From Pseudoduganella lutea (GTDB taxonomy: Bacteria; Pseudomonadota; Gammaproteobacteria; Burkholderiales; Burkholderiaceae_D), in NCBI RefSeq assembly GCF_004209755.1, contig NZ_CP035913.1:5394001-5458000 (forward strand): a stretch of DNA of 64,000 bases, in the 5' to 3' direction. The position numbers and the translations under genes are program-made. The notes beneath the pieces are model-generated. The model did not search any database and had not been told where the DNA came from. It saw only the letters and a program-made list of their open reading frames with translations. How positions within the stretch are numbered: position 1 is the stretch's first letter; the number at the start of each line of letters is the position of its first letter. Of the stretch, positions 1-8,465 are shown in pieces.

Positions 1-1668
1 GCGCTGCGCCTGCTGTTGCTGCACGAGGCTGGCAAGGCGCTGGCTGCCGGACGCCGCTTCATTCCCGACTGGTGGGCCGGGGCCGTGCACGGAGAATACA
101 CGTTCCTGCCGTTGTCATGGCGGGTGGACGACTCAGGCGCGGTTTTGCCAATCGCGCCCCTCGTACCGGTTGACGATGCGACGCGTGCCAGCCCCGATGC
201 GGCTGCGGCCTACCGCGCGCTGGAAGATACGGCCTGGCTCACGCCGTTCGGCGCGCAGGGGCCGCTCGATGACTTTGCCGAAGCATTCGCGCTGTATGCG
301 CACATCATGCTGTCGGACCGCCCCTATGCGGTGCGCGTCTTCGAGGGCGCCACGCCATACGACTACGCGCCGCGCTGGGACGCACCCCGACTGGCCGGCA
401 AGCTGGCATTGTTGAAGCGCTTCGTGCCGGACGTGGCGCATGAAGCCGACCCGCAGGTGGCCGCGGCCGCGCTGCCGTTTGCGCCGCTGGTGGGCACGGC
501 GCCGCTGATGCGCCGGGCCTTCAACAAGCAGGACATGGCGCCGGTGGCGCAGGCGCTGCTGGCCCGTGCGGAGGCCGACCAGATGGACGCGAACGCCTAT
601 CTCGACTTCGCCATCACGCTGCAGCTGACGGGCGATCGCGACGTGGCGATGGACGTGCAGGCCGAGGCGGTGCGCATCCGCCCGCACTACACGCTGCCGG
701 CGCGGCAGGGCGAGATGCTGCGCCTGCTGGTCATCATGGGCCTGGGCGACCTGATGGCGAACACGCCGATCGAGTTCCTGCTGGAAGACTCGGACGTGAC
801 CCTCGAATTCCTCTACGTGACCGCCGACGCGCCATGGCCGGACGTGGTGCCCGAGCACGACGTGATGATGGTCTGCATGGGCGAGAACGACGTCAACCAG
901 CCGCTGCTGGCGCGCCTGTCCGAATGGATCGCCGGGTGGCCGCGGCCGGTGATCAACGGGCCGGACCGGATCGCCGTGCTGTCGCGCGATGGCGTGTGCA
1001 ATGCGCTGTGCGGCATCGATGGCGTGGAAATGCCGCAAACGGTGCGGCTGTCGCGCGAGCAGCTGGCCGCGCTGGCGGCCGCGCCCGACTTGCTGCGCGA
1101 CCTGCTGCCCGATGGCGCGTTCCCGCTGATCGTGCGGCCACTGGGATCGCACGCCGGCCACGACCTGGACAAGATCGACACGCCGGCCGTCCTGGCGGCC
1201 TACCTGGAGCGGGTGCCGGCCGAACGCTTCTACCTGTCGCGCTTCGTCGATTACCGGGGTGCGAACGGCCTGTTCGGCAAGTACCGCGTGGTGCTGGTCG
1301 AAGGCGTGCCTTACCTGGCGCACTTCGCCAGTTCCGAACACTGGATGGTGCATTACCTGAACGCCGGCATGGGCGAGAGCGAGGCCAAGCGCGCGCTGGA
1401 AGCGGAAGCGATGGCGCAGTTCGATGCCACGTTCGCGGCCCGCCACCGCGCCGCGCTGGCCGAGATCGACCGGCGCATCGGCCTGTCCTACGTGGGCATG
1501 GATTGCGCCGAAACCCCGGACGGCAAGCTGCTCGTTTTCGAGGTCGACAACGCGATGATCGTGCACGCGATGGACGACGAAGCCATGTACCCGTACAAGA
1601 AGCCGGCCATGCGCAAGATTTTCACGGCGTTCCGGCAATTGCTGGAGAATGCCCGTACTCGCCGCTGA
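1..1668 (+). CDS. ATP-grasp domain protein, 5' end outside the window
   Basis: 555 residues are visible and the frame is open to base 1, so the true start lies upstream; the first in-window candidate is only a TTG at 16. The C-terminal half (about residues 300-550) reads as a RimK/glutathione-synthetase-like ATP-grasp fold: a ligand-binding stretch with PLIVRPLGSHAGHDLDKI, a KYRVVLVEGVPYL strand pair, and a late DCAETPDGKLLVFEVDNA segment carrying the expected acidic and Asn metal ligands. The middle (about 170-240) is Ala-rich and helical with TPR-like spacing. ATP-grasp enzymes ligate a carboxylate to an amine or thiol via an acyl phosphate, but I cannot name the substrate. No neighbour helps, because the next gene is convergent behind a repeat. 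The domain is fairly certain; the role is unknown. Confidence 0.75.
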   Translation, partial: ALRLLLLHEAGKALAAGRRFIPDWWAGAVHGEYTFLPLSWRVDDSGAVLPIAPLVPVDDATRASPDAAAAYRALEDTAWLTPFGAQGPLDDFAEAFALYAHIMLSDRPYAVRVFEGATPYDYAPRWDAPRLAGKLALLKRFVPDVAHEADPQVAAAALPFAPLVGTAPLMRRAFNKQDMAPVAQALLARAEADQMDANAYLDFAITLQLTGDRDVAMDVQAEAVRIRPHYTLPARQGEMLRLLVIMGLGDLMANTPIEFLLEDSDVTLEFLYVTADAPWPDVVPEHDVMMVCMGENDVNQPLLARLSEWIAGWPRPVINGPDRIAVLSRDGVCNALCGIDGVEMPQTVRLSREQLAALAAAPDLLRDLLPDGAFPLIVRPLGSHAGHDLDKIDTPAVLAAYLERVPAERFYLSRFVDYRGANGLFGKYRVVLVEGVPYLAHFASSEHWMVHYLNAGMGESEAKRALEAEAMAQFDATFAARHRAALAEIDRRIGLSYVGMDCAETPDGKLLVFEVDNAMIVHAMDDEAMYPYKKPAMRKIFTAFRQLLENARTRR

Positions 1669-1681
1669 CGCATCTGCCACT

Positions 1682-1820
1682 GGTGTCTGACACTATTTCC
1701 GGATGAATCTCCCGGAAACAGTGTCAGACACCGGTTTTTGCGTGCGCTGGCACATGGCTGGCGAACACCGGTGTCCGACACATTTTCCGGATGAAGCGCC
1801 CGGAAAAAATGTCCGACACC
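1682..1820. repeat. Composite double-palindrome intergenic repeat, copy 1
   Basis: Two long inverted repeats separated by 37 bp. The first pairs 1682-1702 with 1712-1732 (ends GGTGTCTGACAC, one mismatch). The second pairs 1770-1790 with 1800-1820 (ends GGTGTCCGACAC, a few mismatches). The same two-palindrome design with a 37-bp spacer recurs at 8310-8439. It sits between two convergent gene ends, so it may also act as a bidirectional transcription barrier. No transposase is nearby. Confidence 0.85.
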
Positions 1821-1846
1821 AGGCAACCGATCCTGGCACGTCCCGT

Positions 1847-3298
1847 CTACCGCGCCACCGCCAGCCGCCGCGCCGCCAGCTCCTCGAGCCCCTTCAGCAT
1901 CGCATCGATATCGCGCCGCTCGCTGCGATGGTTGACGATCGCCACCCGGATGGCCACCTTGCCCCGCAACGTGGTCAGTGACGGCGCCGCGATGCCTGCC
2001 TCCTGCAGGTCCGCCACCAGCGCGGCATTGAAGTCGTCGGCATCCTCGCCGGCGACCTTGTAGCGGAAGCACACGATGTTCAGCGCGACCGGCGCCAGCA
2101 GCTCGAAGGCGGGGCGCCTGCGCACCTCGTCGGCCAGGTAGCGCGCGAGCGCGCAGGTGCCGGCGATCGCCGCGCCCATGCGGTCGGCACCATAGGCTTG
2201 CAGCGTGAACCACGTCTTCAGCGCGCGGAACGAGCGGGACAGGTCGGGCCCGAAATCGCAGGGCCACGGCGAGCCGCCGGCCATGCCGCGCGGTTCGCGC
2301 TTCAGGTAGCGCGGCGCGGCGGCGAAGGTGTCGCGGTGCAGTTCGCCGTCGCGCACCAGCACGAAGCCGGCGTCGTATGGCACCTGCGCCCACTTGTGGA
2401 AATCGAAGGCGATCGAGTCGGCCGCATCGATCCCGTCCAGCAGCGGCGCCAGTTCCGGCGACAGCATCGCCATCGCGCCGAAGGCGCCATCGACGTGGAA
2501 CCACAGGCCGTTGGCATGGGCGATGGCCGCCACGCGCCGCAACGGGTCGATGGCGGCCGTGTCCACGGTGCCCGCGGTGGCGGCCACGAAGAAGGGCTTC
2601 AGGCCGGCCTGCACGTCGGCGGCGATGGCCGCTTCCAGCGCCGCGGTATCCATGCGGAAGTCGTCGTCGAGCGGTACCAGGCGCAGCGCGGCACGGCCGA
2701 TGCCGGTCAGATCCATCGCCTGGGCAATGCAGTCGTGCGCCGCGGCGGACGTGTAGGCAACGAGGCCCTGACCCATGCTGGCCAGGCCGGCATCGCGCAC
2801 CTCGAGCCCGAGCGCGCGCCGGCGCGCCACCAGCACGGCGATCATGTTGGCCATCGACGTGCCGGTGACGAAGATGCCGCTGGCACCCTGCGGGAAGCGG
2901 AACAGTTCGGCCATCCAGCGCGCCACCTGGCGCTCCACTTCGACGGGCACCTGGTCGCGGCCGCCCACGTTGGCGTTCAGGCCCGCCGCCAGCATCTCCG
3001 CCAGCATGCCGACGGGCGTGCCGCCGCCATGCACCCAACCGAAAAAGCCGGGGTGCGCATTGCCGACCGCATAGGGCAGCACGTCGTCCATGAAGGTGCG
3101 GTGCAGGGTGGCGAGGTCGGCGCCCTCGCGCGGCAGCGGCGAGCGCAGTCGTGCGCGCACTTGCGCCGGCGCCGGTTGCCACACGGGGCGCTCGCGCAGG
3201 TGTTCGAGGTAGTCGAACATATCATCGAGCATGCGGTGGCCCTGCTCGCGCAGCGCCGCCCAGTCGTCGGGATCGAGGGAAGTCTTGTGCTCGGCCAT
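1847..3298 (-). CDS. PLP-dependent group II decarboxylase (aromatic-L-amino-acid decarboxylase family)
   Basis: A 483-residue fold-type I PLP enzyme that would decarboxylate an amino acid to the matching amine; the substrate is not readable. Visible family marks are the N-terminal HPGFFGWVHGGGTPVG substrate-loop region, FVTGTSMANMIAVLVARR (phosphate contact), the HVDGAFGA Asp that pairs with the pyridine nitrogen, and the Schiff-base Lys in AFDFHKWAQVPYDAG. Length matches bacterial members. The start at 3298 is chosen because AAGGAG lies about six bases upstream; an in-frame upstream candidate at 3325 has no such site. It is transcribed towards the repeat at 1682-1820 and stands alone. Tryptophan, tyrosine/DOPA and 2,4-diaminobutyrate decarboxylases share these motifs and cannot be separated here. 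Confidence 0.88.
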   Translation of the reverse strand: MAEHKTSLDPDDWAALREQGHRMLDDMFDYLEHLRERPVWQPAPAQVRARLRSPLPREGADLATLHRTFMDDVLPYAVGNAHPGFFGWVHGGGTPVGMLAEMLAAGLNANVGGRDQVPVEVERQVARWMAELFRFPQGASGIFVTGTSMANMIAVLVARRRALGLEVRDAGLASMGQGLVAYTSAAAHDCIAQAMDLTGIGRAALRLVPLDDDFRMDTAALEAAIAADVQAGLKPFFVAATAGTVDTAAIDPLRRVAAIAHANGLWFHVDGAFGAMAMLSPELAPLLDGIDAADSIAFDFHKWAQVPYDAGFVLVRDGELHRDTFAAAPRYLKREPRGMAGGSPWPCDFGPDLSRSFRALKTWFTLQAYGADRMGAAIAGTCALARYLADEVRRRPAFELLAPVALNIVCFRYKVAGEDADDFNAALVADLQEAGIAAPSLTTLRGKVAIRVAIVNHRSERRDIDAMLKGLEELAARRLAVAR

Positions 3299-3385
3299 GG
3301 CAGCTCCTTGTTGGCATGGCGGCACTATACTGCACGGATGCGCCCGGCAGGCGCCGGGTTCAGCGGGAGGCTTCAGCGCGAGGCT

Positions 3386-4012
3386 TCAGCGTGAAACAAT
3401 CAGCTTGAGACCGAGTGCGATGAACACGGTGCCGGCCACGCGGTCAAGCACCACGCCGGCACGGGGCTTGCGGCCCAGCCACTGGCCGATGGCGCCCGCG
3501 AAATAACCGAGAAGGCCGAACATCACGGCCGCCTGCAGCGTGAACGTGACACCCAGCGCGGCCAGCTGCCACGGCGCGTCGCCGCGCGAGGCCACCACGA
3601 ACTGCGGCAGGAACGACAGGAAGAACAGTGTGACTTTCGGATTGATTGCGCTGGCCAGGCAGCCTTTCCAGAACAGCCGCGCAGGGGAATCGGCCAGGGT
3701 GTCCACGGCGGCGACATTGACAGCCCCCGCATGGCGCCACGCCCCCCAGCCCAGCTTGATGAGGTACAGGCCGCCGGCCACCTTCAGTACCGTGAACGCC
3801 GCGGGCGACGCCGCGATCAGCGCGCTCACACCCACCGCCGCCAGCAACGTGTGCCCCAGGCACCCGGACGCAGCGCCGAGGCCGAACGCGATGCCCTGCT
3901 TCCTTCCCTTCGCCATACCCATGCCCAGCACCATCAGGTTGTCGGGGCCGGGCGTTGCTGTCAGGACGATGGCGGCCAGCAGGAAGGGGAAGAATTGGTC
4001 GGGGGTCAGCAT
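3386..4012 (-). CDS. LysE/RhtB family amino-acid exporter
   Basis: A 208-residue inner-membrane protein of typical LysE-family length. The N-terminal FPFLLAAIVLTATPGPDNLMV segment holds the family signature TPGPDN, followed by GIAFGLGAASGCLGH, hydrophobic helices around residues 40-90, a hydrophilic loop at about 95-115, then FLSFLPQF and two further helices. Family members export amino acids or small metabolites by proton exchange. The start codon ATG at 4012 has only a weak ribosome-binding site. Just past its stop is a 12-bp direct repeat around 3366-3390 (GAGGCTTCAGCG twice). It reads in the same direction as the decarboxylase upstream of 3298, but nothing proves an operon. The substrate is unknown. 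Confidence 0.88.
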   Translation of the reverse strand: MLTPDQFFPFLLAAIVLTATPGPDNLMVLGMGMAKGRKQGIAFGLGAASGCLGHTLLAAVGVSALIAASPAAFTVLKVAGGLYLIKLGWGAWRHAGAVNVAAVDTLADSPARLFWKGCLASAINPKVTLFFLSFLPQFVVASRGDAPWQLAALGVTFTLQAAVMFGLLGYFAGAIGQWLGRKPRAGVVLDRVAGTVFIALGLKLIVSR

Positions 4013-4080
4013 CGGGGACTCGCGGGGGAAAAGGGCGAGTATAAGGGATGCTGGATGGTGCCGATGGCGGTTGCCTCACA

Positions 4081-4252
4081 GGGGTCTGTCCCCGCCAGTC
4101 GTTGGCGCCGCCCTAAGTCGACAGCGCAAATCAAGGGGACTGACCCCGGTTTTTGCATGCGGTACTTTGGCGCCTGCAAAAAACCGGGGTCAGTCCCCTT
4201 GGTCAATGCCTGAGTCCAGGCTCGAAGTCAACGACTGGCGGGGACAGACCCC
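4081..4252. repeat. Nested long inverted repeat between convergent/tandem gene ends
   Basis: A perfect 24-bp outer inverted repeat (4081-4104 with 4229-4252; ends GGGGTCTGTCCCC) encloses a second inverted repeat (4132-4157 with 4175-4201; core GGGGACTGACCCCGG) that is perfect apart from one extra A in the right arm. The whole 4013-4290 interval has no gene and consists mostly of this structure. The arms resemble the GGGGTC..GACCCC ends of other repeats in the window. Confidence 0.88.
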
Positions 4253-4290
4253 AGTACGCCAGCGCTATTCGAGACTTCTGGCTTCAGTGC

Positions 4291-5091
4291 TTAAGGCGCG
4301 GCGGAGAACGACTCGTGGGACGGGAACTTCGCCATCATCCACTCGCGGCGCAGCTGCAGCGCGTCGACCACGTCGGCCGGCAGCGTGCCGATGATTTCCG
4401 GGTCGTCGCTCGGCGTGTCGGCCAGCAGGCTGGCCAGGTGGATCACGCCGGCCAGCTGGCAGAACGGCTTCGCGGCCATCGGCTCGGACGAGCATTCCAG
4501 CGCGCGCACGATCTTGGCGGGGAAGTTCCAGCGGCGGCCCAGTTCCGCGGTGATCTGGCCTTCGGAAAAGCCCAGCAGGCGCTGTTCGCGTTCCCAGCGG
4601 CCGCCCGGCAGGTGGGGCTGCTGCTCGATTTCCGCGAACTGGGCAGGGGAGACCTGGTAGATCAGCAGTTCGCCGAGGCGGAGCATCATGCCGGCCAGCC
4701 ACGCTTCGCCGCCGTCGATACCCAGGCCCGTGGCCAGCCATTTCCCATAGCCGGCGCAGGCCATGCTGCTTTTCCAGAATTCGCCGGAGTCGAGGCCCGG
4801 CAGTTCCGGGAACGATTCGGCGAAGCAGGTGGCCAGCGCCAGCGTGCGGATGTGCGACATGCCGGCCAGCGCCACCGCATCGTCCAGCGAGCTGACGCCG
4901 CGCGAAAAGCCGAAGCGCGCGCTGTTTGCCAGGCGCATCAGCTTGGCGGTGAGGGCGGGATCGCGGGCGATGATGGCGGCCACGCTTTTCGTCGACGCGT
5001 CCTCGTCGTCGAGGGTGGCGATGAGGGCGTGGGCCACTTCGGGGATGGTGGGCAGTTTAACGTCGGCAAAGAACTGGGTCAGCGTGGGCAT
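4291..5091 (-). CDS. HDOD domain signalling protein
   Basis: 266 residues, almost all an HDOD domain (a degenerate HD-family helical fold used in signalling, without the metal-binding His-Asp pair). Visible features are the N-terminal LPTIPEVAHALIATLDDEDAS element, then VAAIIARDPALTAKLMRLANSA, which is the hallmark HDOD helix pair, then SLDDAVALAGMSHIRTLAL and a long helical tail. The start is set at ATG 5091 (MPTLTQFF), preceded by GAGAG; upstream TTG codons would add a non-conserved leader. It is followed downstream by the nested repeat. The next gene upstream is a GGDEF protein on the same strand, and HDOD proteins often act beside c-di-GMP or two-component circuits, so a signalling role is likely but the target is unknown. 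Confidence 0.85.
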   Translation of the reverse strand: MPTLTQFFADVKLPTIPEVAHALIATLDDEDASTKSVAAIIARDPALTAKLMRLANSARFGFSRGVSSLDDAVALAGMSHIRTLALATCFAESFPELPGLDSGEFWKSSMACAGYGKWLATGLGIDGGEAWLAGMMLRLGELLIYQVSPAQFAEIEQQPHLPGGRWEREQRLLGFSEGQITAELGRRWNFPAKIVRALECSSEPMAAKPFCQLAGVIHLASLLADTPSDDPEIIGTLPADVVDALQLRREWMMAKFPSHESFSAAP

Positions 5092-5228
5092 GGGTGTCTC
5101 TCGGGATTGTTCGGTGCGGTTGACTGATTCAGTGACCGCTGGCGAGCCAAGTGTAAGCCGGCTTTTGGCCCAAAACGCCGAAAAATTGCTTAAGATCAAT
5201 AGATACTGTTGCGGAAACGCAAGTCGAG

Positions 5229-5284
5229 GTCAGTCTTACTGCGTCGGTCATACTGCGCTGGTCGCACTGCGTCAGTCGTACTGT
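5229..5284. repeat. Four tandem copies of a degenerate 14-bp unit
   Basis: Units at 5229-5242, 5243-5256, 5257-5270 and 5271-5284 follow the pattern GTCRGTCNTACTGC. The last unit overlaps the 3' end and stop codon of the GGDEF gene; the others lie between that gene and the HDOD gene. Confidence 0.75.
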
Positions 5285-6594
5285 GGGCCGGTCGACAGCA
5301 TCGGCCACCCGGCGCCCGGCGGCACCGGCGCGTCCGCCACCACGACGCGGTCGCGGCCGGCCGCCTTGGCCGCATACAGCGCGCCGTCGGCACGCTTGAT
5401 CAGGGCGCCGATATCCTCGTCCTGCGCGCGGGCGGCGATCCCGAACGAGGCCGTCACGCACAAACCTGCCGGCCAGGTCCCCGTGTGCAATGCGGCGCGC
5501 AGCTTCTCGGCCAGCTGGCGCGCCTGCTCCGCGCCCGTCGCCGGGCAGACGATCAGGAATTCCTCGCCGCCCCAGCGCACCAGCTTGTCGTTGGCCCGGA
5601 TTTCGCCATGGATCAGCGCCGCGAAGTCGCGCAGCACCGCATCGCCCACGTCGTGGCCATGCCCGTCGTTGATGCGCTTGAAATGGTCGATGTCGGCGAA
5701 CAGCACGGCCATCGGCGGCGCCAGCAGCGATGAGGTGCTCATCAGCGCGGCGCGCAGGCCCTGCCGGTTCAGTGCCCCCGTCAGCGGGTCCGTGTTGGCC
5801 TGTTCCACCAGTTCGCGCGCTTCCAGCTGCAGCGCGGCGTTGATCTCTGCGAGCAGCGCCAGGCGCCGGCCGGTGTCGCCGAGCTCGCGGCGCAGCTGCA
5901 CCGCCGTGAGGATCGGCCAGCTCACCGCGCACAGGATCCATGCCGCCATCAGGCCCATGTACAGCTCGCGGCTGGTGATCCATTTGCCATGCAGGCGCAG
6001 CGAGCGCAGCTCGATCACATGTTCGCCCGCCGTGCTGGAGGCGCCGGTCAGCAGTTCCACGCGCGTCACGTTATCGAGCCGCATGTCGGTGTGTTCGAGC
6101 GGCACCTTCATGTAGTCGATCCACCATGTGGCCGTATGCAGCACGTTCAGCGGCACGCGGATCGTGCCGCTGGCGGGCACCGGGAACTCGAGTTCGTTGA
6201 CCTTCTGCGACATCGGGTTCTCGACCTTCGAGATGCCGGGTTCGTAGTTCAGCACCATCATGCGCAGCGCGTGGCGCCCGGGTCCGCGGTAGGACACGTC
6301 GAACGTTACCGCATCGAACTCGGACAGGTCGATGCCGGTCTCCGTGTCGGAGATGACGAACTGGTACTTGCAGGCGGGCCAGTCGATCGTGCGCGCCAGC
6401 TGGCAACGCATCGTCAACGTTCCGCCACGCCGCTCCAGCGCCACGCGGCTCGAGCCGCCCATCCAGCGGTCATCCATCACGTCGCGCCGCACGTCGGGCC
6501 GCGTGGTCAGGTCGATCACACGCTCCATGCCGAAACGGTGCCACACCAGGAGACCGATGGTCGCCAGCGCCAGGACGGCGATCACGCGGTGCAT
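5272..6594 (-). CDS. Membrane-bound diguanylate cyclase (GGDEF) with periplasmic sensor domain
   Basis: A 440-residue predicted inner-membrane enzyme making c-di-GMP from two GTP. Residues about 1-20 form an anchor (RVIAVLALATIGLLVW), about 25-225 a periplasmic beta-rich domain, about 230-255 a second helix (YMGLMAAWILCAVSWPILTAV), then a short coiled linker and a GGDEF domain to the end. The active loop is RWGGEEF, so the catalytic signature is GGEEF. RAND sits exactly five residues before it, an intact RxxD inhibitory site. The sensor domain (DDRWMGGSS, FDAVTFDVSYRGPGR) looks like a jelly-roll of the CBM11/CIA30 type; this is inference. I prefer ATG 6594 because it gives a clean anchor; an in-frame TTG at 6696 is possible. 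No strong ribosome-binding site marks either. Confidence 0.87.
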   Translation of the reverse strand: MHRVIAVLALATIGLLVWHRFGMERVIDLTTRPDVRRDVMDDRWMGGSSRVALERRGGTLTMRCQLARTIDWPACKYQFVISDTETGIDLSEFDAVTFDVSYRGPGRHALRMMVLNYEPGISKVENPMSQKVNELEFPVPASGTIRVPLNVLHTATWWIDYMKVPLEHTDMRLDNVTRVELLTGASSTAGEHVIELRSLRLHGKWITSRELYMGLMAAWILCAVSWPILTAVQLRRELGDTGRRLALLAEINAALQLEARELVEQANTDPLTGALNRQGLRAALMSTSSLLAPPMAVLFADIDHFKRINDGHGHDVGDAVLRDFAALIHGEIRANDKLVRWGGEEFLIVCPATGAEQARQLAEKLRAALHTGTWPAGLCVTASFGIAARAQDEDIGALIKRADGALYAAKAAGRDRVVVADAPVPPGAGWPMLSTGPQYD

Positions 6595-6836
6595 CAGGCG
6601 GTGGGTGGGAGAAGGGGACACGTTGAAAGGTCGGGTTGAAAACGGTTTCAGGGGAGGTCGGACAACGATACGTGTGAAATTTCCATAAGGCAACAATAAT
6701 TTATAGAAGTGTTACTCGGAACAGCCCGGTAACGGCACATTTTGCCGCACGGAGGCGGCACGCCGCGCAGCATTGACTGCCCGACAACTCCCATGCGATA
6801 TTTCAATTTTTCTTGTACACATAAGAAAGCGATAGC

Positions 6837-8285
6837 ATGCGCCACCACATTTCCGCACTGACCCTGGCCGTGAGCCTGGCCTTTGCCGCCACCGGCGCCA
6901 GTGCTCAGGCACCCGCAGACACCCTGGCGGACCGCATCTCGGCCGACTCGCTGCGCGGCCACCTGTCGTTCCTCGCTTCCGACCTGCTCGAAGGGCGTGG
7001 CACGCCATCGCGCGGGCTGGACCTGGCGGCCGAATATATTGCCGCGCAATTCCGCCGTGCCGGCCTGGAAGCGGTGGGCGACGACGGCTATTTCCAGACC
7101 GCGAACTGGCAGCAGGCGCATCGCGACGCAAAGGACTTCACATTGACCGTGCAGGCGGGCGGCAAGCCGGTCGCCGTGCCGCTGTCCGCCGCCACCGCCA
7201 ACTTCGTGCAACCGGTGACGCTGGGCGCGACGGGCGTCGTGCGCCTGGGTTGGAAGGAAGCGATGGAGGCGGGCGCCGAGATCGATGGCAAGGTGCTGGT
7301 GGTGCCCGCCGCCCCGGTGCCCGGCGCCGCCGACGTGCTGCGCAGCGGCCTGAAGGCGCGGCCGGCGCTGGTGGTGATGGTCGACACGAAGGGCCAGCAC
7401 CGCAACCGTAGCGAGGGCTGGCTGATCGATCCCGAGCAGGTGGCGCCCGCGGGCGCGCCGCCGGTCGTCGTGCTGCACGATGCCGCCGCGGCCACCGCGC
7501 TGGAAACGGCAGGCGCCACGGTGGCGGCCACGGTCGGCGTGCCGGCGCTGCGTGCCGTGAAGCTGCGCAACGTCATCGGCGTGCTGCGCGGCAGCGACCC
7601 GCAGTTGAAGAACACCTACGTGATGCTGACGGCGCACTACGATCACCTGGGAATCCGCAACGGCGAGATCCACAATGGCGCCAACGACGACGCCAGCGGC
7701 ACGGTGGCGGTGATCGACGTCGCCGCGGCGCTCGCCGCCGAAAAGACCCGCCCGCGCCGCAGCATCGCGTTCGTGGCGCTGTTCGGCGAGGAACTGGGCC
7801 TGCTCGGATCGCGCTACTACGGCCGCCACCCGGTGCTGCCGCTGCAGGACACGGTGGCGCACCTGAACCTGGAACAGATCGGCCGCACGGACGACAGCGA
7901 AGGCGCCCAGGTGGGCACCGCCACGCTGACGGGCTTCGATTATTCGACCGTCACGGATTACCTGAAAAAGGCGGGCGAGCGCACCGGCGTGCGTCTGTGG
8001 AAGCACGCCGTCAACAGCGACCGCTACTTCGCCCGCAGCGACAACCAGGCGCTCGCCGACGTGGGCGTGCCGGCCCACACGCTCGCCGTGGCCTTCGGCT
8101 TCCCCGACTACCATGGCAAGGACGACGACTGGGCCAGGCTCGATTACGACAACATGGCGCGCATCGGCCGGATGGTGGCGCTGGCCGTGCGGGACATGGC
8201 CAACGATCCGCAGCGGCCGCGGTGGACGGAGGTGCCGAAGGCGGCGCCGTATGCGGAGGCGGGAAGGAAGTTGTTGGGGAGGTAG
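6837..8285 (+). CDS. Secreted M28-family metallopeptidase
   Basis: 482 residues with a clear Sec signal peptide (residues 1-24, cleavage after AFAATGASAQA). This is the dizinc aminopeptidase/carboxypeptidase-like M28 fold: TAHYDHLG near residue 265 gives the first His and its Asp, GANDDASG near 280 the bridging Asp, FGEELGLLGS near 316 the Glu pair, LNLEQIGR near 345 a further ligand region, and a final His in VPAHTLAV. A PA-like insertion probably occupies about residues 120-245 before the metal site. ATG 6837 is preceded by AAGAAAG. It would cleave peptides in the periplasm or outside the cell; specificity is unknown. It stands alone and ends just before a palindromic repeat. Confidence 0.88.
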   Translation: MRHHISALTLAVSLAFAATGASAQAPADTLADRISADSLRGHLSFLASDLLEGRGTPSRGLDLAAEYIAAQFRRAGLEAVGDDGYFQTANWQQAHRDAKDFTLTVQAGGKPVAVPLSAATANFVQPVTLGATGVVRLGWKEAMEAGAEIDGKVLVVPAAPVPGAADVLRSGLKARPALVVMVDTKGQHRNRSEGWLIDPEQVAPAGAPPVVVLHDAAAATALETAGATVAATVGVPALRAVKLRNVIGVLRGSDPQLKNTYVMLTAHYDHLGIRNGEIHNGANDDASGTVAVIDVAAALAAEKTRPRRSIAFVALFGEELGLLGSRYYGRHPVLPLQDTVAHLNLEQIGRTDDSEGAQVGTATLTGFDYSTVTDYLKKAGERTGVRLWKHAVNSDRYFARSDNQALADVGVPAHTLAVAFGFPDYHGKDDDWARLDYDNMARIGRMVALAVRDMANDPQRPRWTEVPKAAPYAEAGRKLLGR

Positions 8286-8309
8286 GGCGGCTGGTGCATT
8301 GGAGGCGCT

Positions 8310-8439
8310 GGTGTCTGACACTATTTTGCTTGCAAAATAGTGTCAGACACCGGTTTTCGGATGCTGTTCCAGTTGGCTGCTGAACACCGGTGTCAGACAC
8401 CTTTTCCGGATAATGCGCCCGGAAAAGGTGTCTGACACC
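8310..8439. repeat. Composite double-palindrome intergenic repeat, copy 2
   Basis: A perfect 20-bp-arm palindrome (8310-8329 with 8332-8351) is followed 37 bp later by a second perfect palindrome (8389-8409 with 8419-8439). Both have GGTGTC-type ends. The 37-bp spacer shares its first six bases (GGTTTT), GGCTG in the middle and GAACACC at the end with the spacer of the copy at 1682-1820. It lies between convergent genes and could form a strong bidirectional hairpin in RNA. Confidence 0.88.
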
Positions 8440-8465
8440 AGGCCCGACGGTGCCGCGTCAGCAAT

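Noticed and set aside
133..1680. A long minus-strand open frame opposite the ATP-grasp gene
   Set aside because: It is His/Arg/Gln-rich with no motif, typical of antisense frames in high-GC DNA. The plus-strand frame has recognisable domains.
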